Under the pieces are notes generated by a model. The model was not told where the DNA came from, did not search any database, and was given only the letters and a program-made list of their open reading frames with translations. Shown one piece after another: positions 1-5,928 of a stretch of 6,353 nt of DNA. Positions within the stretch are counted from its first letter, which is position 1. Every line of letters starts with the position of its first letter. The position numbers were made by a program, and so were the translations under genes. Origin of the DNA: Planctomycetota bacterium (GTDB taxonomy: Bacteria > Planctomycetota > Planctomycetia > Pirellulales > Lacipirellulaceae); NCBI GenBank assembly GCA_029259975.1, contig JAJDEE010000355.1, positions 1 to 6,353 of the forward strand, read 5' to 3'.

Positions 1-411
<411 letters not shown>

Positions 412-436
412 TTTATCCAACGCTTTTGATTTTCAA

Positions 437-483
437 TTTTTAGATGGCGAACCCCGACCGTAAGGGACGGGAGCCACTAAAAA
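437..483 (+). other. Large stem-loop in the 23S-5S transcribed spacer
   Basis: TTTTTAG (437-443) pairs with CTAAAAA (477-483). After a bulged A444, TGGC (445-448) pairs with GCCA (473-476), and inside that CCCG (453-456) pairs with CGGG (468-471), with a small apical CC/GG pairing. The long interrupted stem lies between the end of 23S and the 5S gene, where pre-rRNA processing signals are expected. It is probably a precursor-processing structure; no tRNA fold is visible in this spacer. The rest of 412-536 shows no gene. Confidence 0.5.
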
Positions 484-536
484 GTGATCGTAAGCTAAGG
501 ACAAAGGCAACTCTTTGCTAGTATTTACCAAATTTC

Positions 537-573
537 AAGTACGCAGTGGTTCACACTGCTGCGTACTTTTTTT
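537..573 (+). terminator. Terminator-shaped hairpin directly before 5S rRNA
   Basis: AAGTACGCAG (537-546) and CTGCGTACTT (559-568) form a 10-bp perfect stem around a 12-nt loop, followed by a run of seven T (567-573). The loop can tighten through TG/CA pairing if the next three bases bulge. This is the textbook shape of an intrinsic terminator, yet it sits between 23S and 5S and its T-run overlaps the first bases of the 5S closing helix. It may act as a partial terminator or attenuator, or as an RNase III-type processing stem that happens to be followed by U residues. The sequence alone does not decide between them. Confidence 0.55.
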
Positions 574-678
574 GGCGAACATATGGTAGTGGAAACACCT
601 GTCCCCATTCCGAACACAGTAGTTAAGCACTCCCAGCCGATGATAGTGAGAGCACTCGCGAAAGTAGGTATCGCCAAA
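571..678 (+). rRNA. rrf: 5S ribosomal RNA
   Basis: This is a complete 5S rRNA. The closing helix I is TTTGGCGA (571-578) with TCGCCAAA (671-678). The conserved CCGAACACAGTAGTTAAGC segment at 610-628 is the loop B/loop C core, and the loop E/helix IV region follows. The length of about 108 nt is short for bacteria. From CCGAAC to CCGATG the spacing is 21 nt, against 22 in E. coli, matching the reported minimal 5S rRNA of planctomycetes that lacks the extra base near position 66. It follows 23S by about 160 bp and ends in an A/T-rich stretch. The exact mature ends may differ by one or two bases. Confidence 0.95.
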
Positions 679-734
679 TTTTATTTTTTGCTTCGCCGCT
701 CGCGGCGTAGCCCCGTTTCATAAGAAATGGTGCC

Positions 735-771
735 AAAACCCCGCCGGGATTCGTCCCGAGCGGGGTTTTTT
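735..771 (+). terminator. Intrinsic terminator of the 23S-5S unit
   Basis: CCCCGC (739-744) pairs with GCGGGG (760-765), CGGGA (745-749) pairs with TCCCG (754-758), the loop is a stable TTCG tetraloop (750-753), and there is a single bulged A759. Four A precede the stem and six T (766-771) follow it, so the flanking A/T bases extend the helix. It lies 57 bp after the 5S gene and is the clearest terminator in the window. The A-tract/T-tract symmetry means it could also work on the other strand, but no minus-strand gene is seen nearby. Confidence 0.9.
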
Positions 772-785
772 GCATTCTAGACAAT

Positions 786-833
786 GTCTTGCCCTATCGT
801 CCCTATCGTCTTGCCCTAGCGTCTTGCCCTATC
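786..833. repeat. 13-bp tandem repeat, about 3.7 copies
   Basis: Units are GTCTTGCCCTATC (786-798), a shortened GTCCCTATC lacking four internal bases (799-807), GTCTTGCCCTAGC with one change (808-820), and GTCTTGCCCTATC again (821-833). The array lies between the rRNA terminator and the sigma-factor gene, about 100 bp upstream of its ATG. Its function is not evident. It could be a dispersed-repeat fragment, a protein-binding array or replication-slippage debris. The remainder of 772-933 contains no gene; an AT-rich stretch around 862-879 is the only loosely promoter-like sequence. Confidence 0.85.
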
Positions 834-933
834 GCAGTCATCTTTTTCCAAGAAGTTCGCGGATATTTTGTAATAAAATGCCGCAATCGATCGACTGCTC
901 CTGTGAGCCACGGTTCACTATAGGTATCTGCTG

Positions 934-1461
934 ATGACTGACTGGAATTCGATTGTCCGAAAACACGGGCGAGTTGCTTGGCTGACGGCCTATCGGCTGC
1001 TGGGTAACTATGCCGATGCTTCAGATTGCTACCAAAACACCTTTCTCGAAGCGTTCAAGGTTGCCCATCGCGAAGGCGTACGCAATTGGCCACCCCTGTT
1101 AAGACGCCTGGCAACCGCCCGAGCTTTGGATATGCTGCGAACCCGATACCGAGACAAGAGCCGTATTGAGCCGGCGCAAGACGTACTCAACACACCAGCT
1201 GTCGATCCCAGCCCAGTCCAGCGGGCAGAGGCAGTCGAGTTAGCTGACCGTTTGCGGGCAGCGTTGACTCAGCTGCCTCCGCAGCAGGCCGAGGTGTTTT
1301 GCCTCTGTTCGTTCGACGAGATGAGTTACCGGCAGATCGCTGGGCGGTTGGAACTTGATACCAACACCGTCGGCGTCCTGCTTCACCGCGCTCGGAAGCA
1401 TTTGCAAGGACTGCTCGCTTCGGTGCAGCTTGAACCGAAAAAACTTGACCAAGGCCATTAG
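934..1461 (+). CDS. ECF-type RNA polymerase sigma factor (sigma-70 family)
   Basis: A 175-residue extracytoplasmic-function sigma factor, the usual size for this group, that would direct RNA polymerase to a dedicated promoter set. Region 2 covers about residues 1-72: the YRLLGNYADASDCYQNTF segment (20-37) corresponds to the core-binding RLLGN-DAEDxxQETF motif, and NWPPLLRRLATARALDMLR (51-69) to the -10 recognition helix. Region 4 covers about 102-160, with LPPQQAEVFCL (114-124) and the helix-turn-helix SYRQIAGRLELDTNTVGVLLHRAR (131-154). No extra C-terminal domain is present. The ATG at 934 has only a weak purine-rich stretch upstream (AGGT, 922-925). It is followed after two bases by a membrane-anchored protein and is very likely co-transcribed with it, the standard sigma/anti-sigma arrangement. 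The specific ECF subgroup cannot be assigned by eye. Confidence 0.92.
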   Translation: MTDWNSIVRKHGRVAWLTAYRLLGNYADASDCYQNTFLEAFKVAHREGVRNWPPLLRRLATARALDMLRTRYRDKSRIEPAQDVLNTPAVDPSPVQRAEAVELADRLRAALTQLPPQQAEVFCLCSFDEMSYRQIAGRLELDTNTVGVLLHRARKHLQGLLASVQLEPKKLDQGH

Positions 1462-1463
1462 CG

Positions 1464-2900
1464 ATGAGCGATCATCAAAATCTAAACCAAGACGACCAGC
1501 TCCAGCTGGCCGTCAATGCGCTGCGGCAAACGACCGTTCCCAACGGCCCTTCGCCGGAAGACGTAACCAAACTGATTGCAACCTTGGAAAAGACTGCTCC
1601 ACAACCAAGCACGTCGACTCTTAAGAAAAGGACTCTTGCGATGAAATCCATCACTAAAATGGCTGTAGCTGCCACCGTTCTTTTGACTCTTGGAAGTTTC
1701 TTTGCTTGGACGTTTTCTGGGGGTGCCTTTACCAGCATCGCCTTGGCGAATGTCGCCGAAGCATTGGATAGCCTCCGAAGTGCGACTTTCGATATGACTT
1801 CGGAAGCGAAGGGAGAAAAGGGCCAGCCGCCTGCGACTGCGACCGGAAAAGGATTCTTTCTTGCGCCGTCGCACCAGCGCATGGAGATTTCGGTCGATTC
1901 TGCCAAGATCACGATGAACCATGTCACGATTGTCGACGGTCAAACGGGAAAGAGCATTACGCTTATGCCCAATCAAAATCTCGCCGTGGCGATGGACATG
2001 AAGAAGATGCAGGAGGAGATGAAGAAGACCGGCAAGTTACCCAAGGACGCATCGGCCGATGTGTTCGAGACGGTGCGTCGGCTTGTCCGCGAGGGGAGTA
2101 GCGGTACAGGCGAGAAGGCCGAGAGGCTCGGCAAGAAAGAAATCAACGGACGCATGGCAGTTGGTTTCCGAACCCAAACCAACATGATGGACATGACTCT
2201 TTGGGCTGATCCCGAAACGGCTTGGCCGATTCGCGTAGAGGTCGTCATGGACATGATGACCGGCGTCCGTATGGTGATGAACAATTTTCGCTACAACGTC
2301 GACTTGGACCCGTCGTTGTTCAGTCTCGAACCGCCCGCGGGCTATTCGACTCAAGCGATGGAGGTGACGATGCCCTTGGAGGAAGACCTCCTCCGCACCT
2401 TGCGTACGCTTGCCGAGCAGGGCAAGGGCCAATTTCCGGCAAAGCTCGGGATGAACAAGGAGGTTATGGAGCCACTGATGGCTGGGATTGAGACAGAAAT
2501 GGATAAGCGGACTCAAGATAAGATGAACGCTGCGATGGATAAAATTGCAGCTAAGTACGGCGGTAAGGAAAAACTTAAAGCAAAGTATGGCAAGGAAATT
2601 CCGCCTGCTATGATGGCCGAATTCACGAAGGCCACGTCGTCACTTATGCAAGAACAGATGAAAAAACGGATACCGCTCATACAGAAACGAATGCAGGGCA
2701 TCACGTTCTACATGATGCTCAAGCCTGAGAACGATCCTCACTACGCAGGCGCTGGCATCAAGTTGGGGACACCAGACCGCCCCATCCTCTGGTACAAACC
2801 CACAGACGCCGAAAAATACCACGTCATCTACGCCGACCTGAGTATCCAAGAGATCACTCCCGAGGAGTTAAAGGACTTTCCTAAAGCTAACGATCAGTAG
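1464..2900 (+). CDS. Single-pass membrane protein with LolA/RseB-like periplasmic region; probable anti-sigma/sensor partner
   Basis: 478 residues. Residues 1-60 are polar and would be cytoplasmic, 66-85 form one transmembrane helix, and the rest would be periplasmic. Residues ~95-300 look like the LolA/RseB-type lipoprotein-binding fold (alternating strands, a VDGQTGKSITLMP segment, then WADPETAWPIRVEV and FSLEPPAGY near its end); this is pattern recognition, not a profile hit. Residues ~305-410 are charged and helical. The C-terminal block 411-478 (AGAGIKLGTPDRPILWYKP, YHVIYADLS) resembles a segment I associate with planctomycete proteins. Position two bases after an ECF sigma gene suggests the short N-terminus binds the sigma factor while the outer part senses the envelope, but no zinc-binding anti-sigma HxxxCxxC motif is present. 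It has about 35 Met and no Cys. The ATG at 1464 has AAGG 9 nt upstream; an in-frame ATG at 1641 has a better AAAAGGA 8 nt upstream. Anti-sigma function is inference. Confidence 0.85.
   Translation: MSDHQNLNQDDQLQLAVNALRQTTVPNGPSPEDVTKLIATLEKTAPQPSTSTLKKRTLAMKSITKMAVAATVLLTLGSFFAWTFSGGAFTSIALANVAEALDSLRSATFDMTSEAKGEKGQPPATATGKGFFLAPSHQRMEISVDSAKITMNHVTIVDGQTGKSITLMPNQNLAVAMDMKKMQEEMKKTGKLPKDASADVFETVRRLVREGSSGTGEKAERLGKKEINGRMAVGFRTQTNMMDMTLWADPETAWPIRVEVVMDMMTGVRMVMNNFRYNVDLDPSLFSLEPPAGYSTQAMEVTMPLEEDLLRTLRTLAEQGKGQFPAKLGMNKEVMEPLMAGIETEMDKRTQDKMNAAMDKIAAKYGGKEKLKAKYGKEIPPAMMAEFTKATSSLMQEQMKKRIPLIQKRMQGITFYMMLKPENDPHYAGAGIKLGTPDRPILWYKPTDAEKYHVIYADLSIQEITPEELKDFPKANDQ
1626..1643 (+). promoter_or_regulatory. 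Strong ribosome-binding site with alternative internal start
   Basis: AAAAGGA (1626-1632) sits 8 nt before an in-frame ATG at 1641 (Met60 of the protein starting at 1464). A protein started here would begin MKSITKMAVAA and lack the cytoplasmic tail, leaving a signal-peptide-like helix plus the periplasmic part. It is either the true start, which would remove the proposed anti-sigma segment, or a second start that makes a tail-less form. The upstream frame 1464-1640 is open and directly coupled to the sigma gene, which favours the longer form as at least one product. Confidence 0.45.
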
Positions 2901-2913
2901 AGCGCCCACCAGC

Positions 2914-2985
2914 TTTGGCACCAGTCCTCCCATTCCGAACACAGTAGTTAAGCACTCCCAGCCGACGGTTATGAAAGAACTGCGA
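2914..2985 (+). pseudogene. Degraded 5S rRNA copy (remnant)
   Basis: Positions 2929-2965 are identical over 37 bases to 604-640 of the intact 5S gene, covering the CCGAACACAGTAGTTAAGC core. Upstream, TTTGGC (2914-2919) matches the first bases of 5S and CACCAGTC (2919-2926) matches CACCTGTC (596-603) with one change, so about 20 bases of the 5' arm are missing and two were added. Downstream, ATGAAAGAACTGCGA (2971-2985) aligns to GTGAGAGCACTCGCGA with three changes and one deletion. The 3' closing strand is absent, so it cannot fold as 5S rRNA. It starts 13 bp after the stop of the membrane protein, in the same orientation as the intact gene. A duplication remnant is the simplest reading. Confidence 0.85.
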
Positions 2986-3304
2986 CAGCCCAAGATTGAC
3001 GGAGCCGCCGTGGTGTTTTGTCAAAACGGAGTTCGGCCCTGCCTAGCAGGGATCCCAAAAAGATGCGGGCCTATTGACGAACGCTACCCATTCTTACGGC
3101 TTTTTGTAGCATTTCGGCGATTCAATGGTGCTGATCCCCATTTTTCGCCTCGCAAGGCATGCGAAATAGCCCATTGCTGACTAATATGGAGGTTGTAGGT
3201 TTCTTCCTCCCTTACTGGTGGGGAAGTTGTGTTAGTCTGAGTGTGGCTCCGCCCGCTTCGGCAGCAGCTGTATCACATATTCACTTCTAGTTTTGAGCTT
3301 CCTG
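2986..3304. other. Intergenic region / long leader of the polysaccharide genes, hairpin-rich
   Basis: No convincing gene lies here; a 69-codon frame at 2971-3180 begins inside the 5S remnant and has no recognisable features. Visible structures are a palindrome GTTTTG-T-CAAAAC (3015-3027), a hairpin CCCTGC-CTA-GCAGGG (3037-3051) without a T-run, an inverted repeat TTTCGC/GCGAAA (3143-3148 and 3161-3166) whose inner GCC/GGC can pair alternatively, and CTTCCTC/GGGGAAG (3203-3209 and 3220-3226), which competes with GGAGG/CCTCC pairing (3188-3192 with 3206-3210). The promoter of the next gene must be here or upstream, but no strong -35/-10 or -24/-12 pair stands out. The competing hairpins just before the co-polymerase gene could be a regulatory 5' leader; this is speculative. 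Confidence 0.5.
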
Positions 3305-4861
3305 ATGAACAACTCCATGCAGCCTATCGGCATGCCCTCTTATGGAATTAACGACTTTGTTACAGCGATGTTTCGAAACAAGAAAAAAGTAGCTTTTGTT
3401 CCGCTGCTGATTCTTGGCCTCGCTGCTCTCGTGATTTGGTTTGCTCCTCGCAAGTATCAGTCCGAAGCAAAATTGTTCTTGCAAGTAGGTCGCGAAACCG
3501 TGCAGCTCGACCCGACAGCCACCACGGGCGATACTATTGCGGTACAGAGTAGCAGCCGAGACGGTGAAATTATTACTGTAATTGAGGCCATCAAGAGCCG
3601 AAGTACGATTGAGAAAGTTGTTGACAAATTGGGAGCGGATGTTGTACTCGGCCAAGGAGGTTCTGGCGGGGAAAAAAGCAACGCTCTGATCGAAACAATC
3701 GAATCGGGCCTCAGCAAAGTGATTCTGCTCGTCAGAACTATCGATCCCGTCTCGGACCGCGAGCGGGCAGTGATAACGATCGAGCGCGACTTGTACGTCG
3801 AGGCCGAAAAAGACTCGGCGCTGATCACTGCTGGCTACAATGCCGAAACCCCTGAACTTGCTCAACTCGTGGTTCAAACACTGATCGACGTCTATCGCGA
3901 CGAACATCTCCGCCTGCATCGCACAAACGGCTCGAAGAATTTTTTCACGCAGCAACATGACTCGCTAAAGCAACAACTCGACAAATCCGTCGACAATCTA
4001 CGGCAAGCGAAAAATCAGCTGCGCATGGTTTCGATCGAATCACGACGGGGCACCTTGGAAGCTCGCATGGCCAACATCGAGTTGAACCTTTACAGCAATC
4101 TCCAGCAACTCGCTTCGACGCGCGCCCGGGTAGCAGACATCCGCAAGCAGCTCAAAGCTACGCCAAAACGCATGGTCGCAGCAGAGACGACCGTGCCAAA
4201 CACGGGGACCGACTTGCTACGAGAACAGGTCTTCGAGCTGCAAGTGCTGATGCTTGATCAACAGTCGAAATACAGCGACGATCACCCCTCATTGCAGGTG
4301 ACGCGAGATCAGCTAGCCGAGGCGAAGGCCATGCTCAATGCAGAATCTGTGGACCGCCACGAATCGATCAACGACATCAATCCCAATCACACCTCACTTG
4401 CTCTGAGTCTATCGCAGGAAGAAAGTCTGTTAGCGGGTATCGTGGCACAAAACAATAAAATCAACGAGCAACGCGAAACCGTGATCGCCGACCTAAGAAA
4501 TCTCAACGATCACGAGCTAGAAATTGATCAGCTCAAACGGACAGCAAACCTCGCTCGCAGCAATTTTTTCCGCTATGCCGAAAAACTTGAAAAAGCACGC
4601 ATTGACGAAGAGCTGGACAAAAACGCGATTTCCAATGCCATCAAGGCGCAAGAGGCAACTCTTGCCGAAAAGCCCGTTAGCCCGAGTAAAGTATTGATCG
4701 GCGGCCTTGCCATGATGCTGTCGTTCTTTTCGGTAGTCTCGTTGGTGCTGGTAAGCGAAAAAATAAGTCCTCTGATTTACAGAGAAGAACAACTCGCAGA
4801 GGCGCTACAGCTGCCCGTGTTTGGCGTCCTTCCAGAGCATAAACAATCCATGAAAACGTAA
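3305..4861 (+). CDS. Polysaccharide co-polymerase / chain-length determinant (Wzz/GumC family)
   Basis: 518 residues from the ATG at 3305; a TTG at 3293 would add four. A TM helix at about 29-46 is followed by a Wzz-type N-terminal domain (KYQSEAKLFLQVGRETVQLDP), long periplasmic coiled-coil stretches (about 208-290, 305-350, 368-440) with the family's tyrosine/HP segment YSDDHPSLQVTRDQL (323-337), then the proline motif PVSPSK (457-462) and a second TM helix at about 462-484. Such proteins sit in the inner membrane, reach into the periplasm and control chain length or couple synthesis to export of exopolysaccharide or capsule. The cytoplasmic tail (REEQLAEALQLPVFGVLPEHK) is the linker that joins co-polymerase to kinase in fused Wzc-type proteins, but here the protein stops and the kinase-like domain is a separate gene. 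Only a weak TGAG (3294-3297) precedes the ATG. The sugar polymer cannot be told. Confidence 0.92.
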   Translation: MNNSMQPIGMPSYGINDFVTAMFRNKKKVAFVPLLILGLAALVIWFAPRKYQSEAKLFLQVGRETVQLDPTATTGDTIAVQSSSRDGEIITVIEAIKSRSTIEKVVDKLGADVVLGQGGSGGEKSNALIETIESGLSKVILLVRTIDPVSDRERAVITIERDLYVEAEKDSALITAGYNAETPELAQLVVQTLIDVYRDEHLRLHRTNGSKNFFTQQHDSLKQQLDKSVDNLRQAKNQLRMVSIESRRGTLEARMANIELNLYSNLQQLASTRARVADIRKQLKATPKRMVAAETTVPNTGTDLLREQVFELQVLMLDQQSKYSDDHPSLQVTRDQLAEAKAMLNAESVDRHESINDINPNHTSLALSLSQEESLLAGIVAQNNKINEQRETVIADLRNLNDHELEIDQLKRTANLARSNFFRYAEKLEKARIDEELDKNAISNAIKAQEATLAEKPVSPSKVLIGGLAMMLSFFSVVSLVLVSEKISPLIYREEQLAEALQLPVFGVLPEHKQSMKT

Positions 4862-4899
4862 GCTTGCGTAGTCACGAGTTTGCACATACTGATTCTCCA

Positions 4900-4927
4900 T
4901 TGCGTTCTCAAAATTGCGTTCTCAAAA
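4900..4927. repeat. Perfect 14-bp tandem duplication between two genes
   Basis: TTGCGTTCTCAAAA occurs at 4900-4913 and again immediately at 4914-4927. It lies in the 98-bp gap between the co-polymerase stop and the ATG of the ATPase. As 14 is not a multiple of three, gain or loss of one unit would shift any frame read through it, which argues that this stretch is untranslated and that the next gene starts at 4960 rather than at the TTG at 4864. Confidence 0.9.
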
Positions 4928-4959
4928 ATCGAAGTCTAGTTCTAGTAGGTTCCAATCCA

Positions 4960-5724
4960 ATGAAATCTCAAATAGCACCGCAGCCAAGCACGCCGCCCAT
5001 TTCCTCTGGAAGCATCTGGCAGCAGATGACGAGCGACCCCTTGCCCACCATGAAATGCAAGTCGAAGCTCGCTCAAGAAGTTTACGAGTCGATACTCTGG
5101 CGAATCGATGCCAAGTGCCAAGCAAACGAGACGATGGCAATCGGCGTGATCGGTTGCCGTGGAAAGTCTGGCTCAACCACGATCGCTGCGAACTTGGCGC
5201 TTCACGCGAGCGATCAACACAGCGGACGGGTTCTGTTAATTGATGCCAACTGGCCCAATGCTGTCAGGTCCAAACCGAACAGACAGCGGCCTGGCTTGCA
5301 AAACATGTTCGACTTGCCACACGAGGCGGGCCTCTACGACATTTTATCGGGCGACCTTTCGCCCCGAGAATGCCAACCTCAGCAGGTGTCCGAAAATCTT
5401 GACCTACTCTGCCGAGGTAAGTGGGGAGAAGACCAACCTGCACATGTCAGGCAAGAATTCGTCGAAGAGATGCTCTCTGAATACAAAATGGATTACCGAT
5501 TGATCTTTGTCGACCTGCCTACGGCCGAAGATCTGCGCAGTGCGCTGCCTGTCGCACGACAATTGGATGGCTCCTTGCTAGTCACCCGATTCGAAGCCAT
5601 CAAGCAGCCTCAAGCACTCCGTGCGTTGAGGCGGTTGCAAGAGGACGGTGTCGACATCTGGGGTTCCATCCTGAATCGCCACCGAGAGTACGTCCCCAAG
5701 TGGCTGCGGAACTGGTTCTTGTAG
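4960..5724 (+). CDS. BY-kinase-like (CpsD/CapB/Wzc-type) P-loop ATPase, probably a catalytically defective partner of the co-polymerase
   Basis: 254 residues from the ATG at 4960, with GTAGG at 4945-4949 about 10 nt upstream; an in-frame TTG at 4864 would add 32 residues of unlikely leader crossing a 14-bp duplication. The fold is that of bacterial tyrosine kinases: EVYESILWRI helix (40-49), P-loop strand and helix AIGVIGCRGKSGSTTIAANLA (60-80), Walker A' strand LLIDAN (92-97), Walker B strand LIFVD (181-185), then DGSLLVTRFE (203-212). In an ungapped match to GEGKST the Walker A lysine is Ser72 and the region reads RGKSGST; a GKS triplet exists but three residues early. The second Asp of Walker A' is Asn97, and the tyrosine-rich C-terminus is missing (only Tyr244). 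Asp95 and Asp185 remain. It follows the co-polymerase by 98 bp, so the two probably form one cytoplasm-membrane complex controlling polymer assembly. It may bind rather than hydrolyse ATP; inactivity is inferred. Confidence 0.85.
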   Translation: MKSQIAPQPSTPPISSGSIWQQMTSDPLPTMKCKSKLAQEVYESILWRIDAKCQANETMAIGVIGCRGKSGSTTIAANLALHASDQHSGRVLLIDANWPNAVRSKPNRQRPGLQNMFDLPHEAGLYDILSGDLSPRECQPQQVSENLDLLCRGKWGEDQPAHVRQEFVEEMLSEYKMDYRLIFVDLPTAEDLRSALPVARQLDGSLLVTRFEAIKQPQALRALRRLQEDGVDIWGSILNRHREYVPKWLRNWFL

Positions 5725-5928
5725 TCCCGCGTCCACTGCGTAGAATCCGATTTCAGCAATGCTAGCACGTACCCTAGTGTCAAGCTGTGACGGTTGTGCG
5801 CGAAACTCTCATTCTCATGACTGGAACTGATCGATTCTCCTCTCCGTACGGCTGCGCGCTGGCAAGGAAGCAAGTGCACGATCATTTCGATGCCAAACTG
5901 GAATATGCCAAACAGGGATGTTGGCTGC

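Noticed and set aside
786..833. 13-bp repeats as a CRISPR array
   Set aside because: The units are directly adjacent with no spacers, far too short, and no cas genes are present.
843..880. Housekeeping promoter for the sigma gene (TTTTTC or TTCCAA with TAATAA)
   Set aside because: Spacings of 22 or 19 bp and poor -35 matches make it too weak to annotate.
1475..1976. Two overlapping minus-strand open frames (about 150 and 164 codons)
   Set aside because: They are antisense to the coding frame of the membrane sensor protein, show no recognisable domain, and overlap each other in different frames.
3037..3051. CCCTGC-CTA-GCAGGG hairpin as a terminator of the sigma operon
   Set aside because: It has only a three-base loop and no T-run on either side, so it is listed as leader structure and not as a terminator.
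2971..3180. 69-codon + strand frame after the membrane protein
   Set aside because: Its start lies in the 5S remnant, it has no clear ribosome-binding site or domain, and it crosses several palindromes typical of non-coding sequence.
3287..3958. 223-codon minus-strand frame
   Set aside because: It is fully antisense to the N-terminal half of the Wzz/GumC-family gene, whose frame has clear family motifs.
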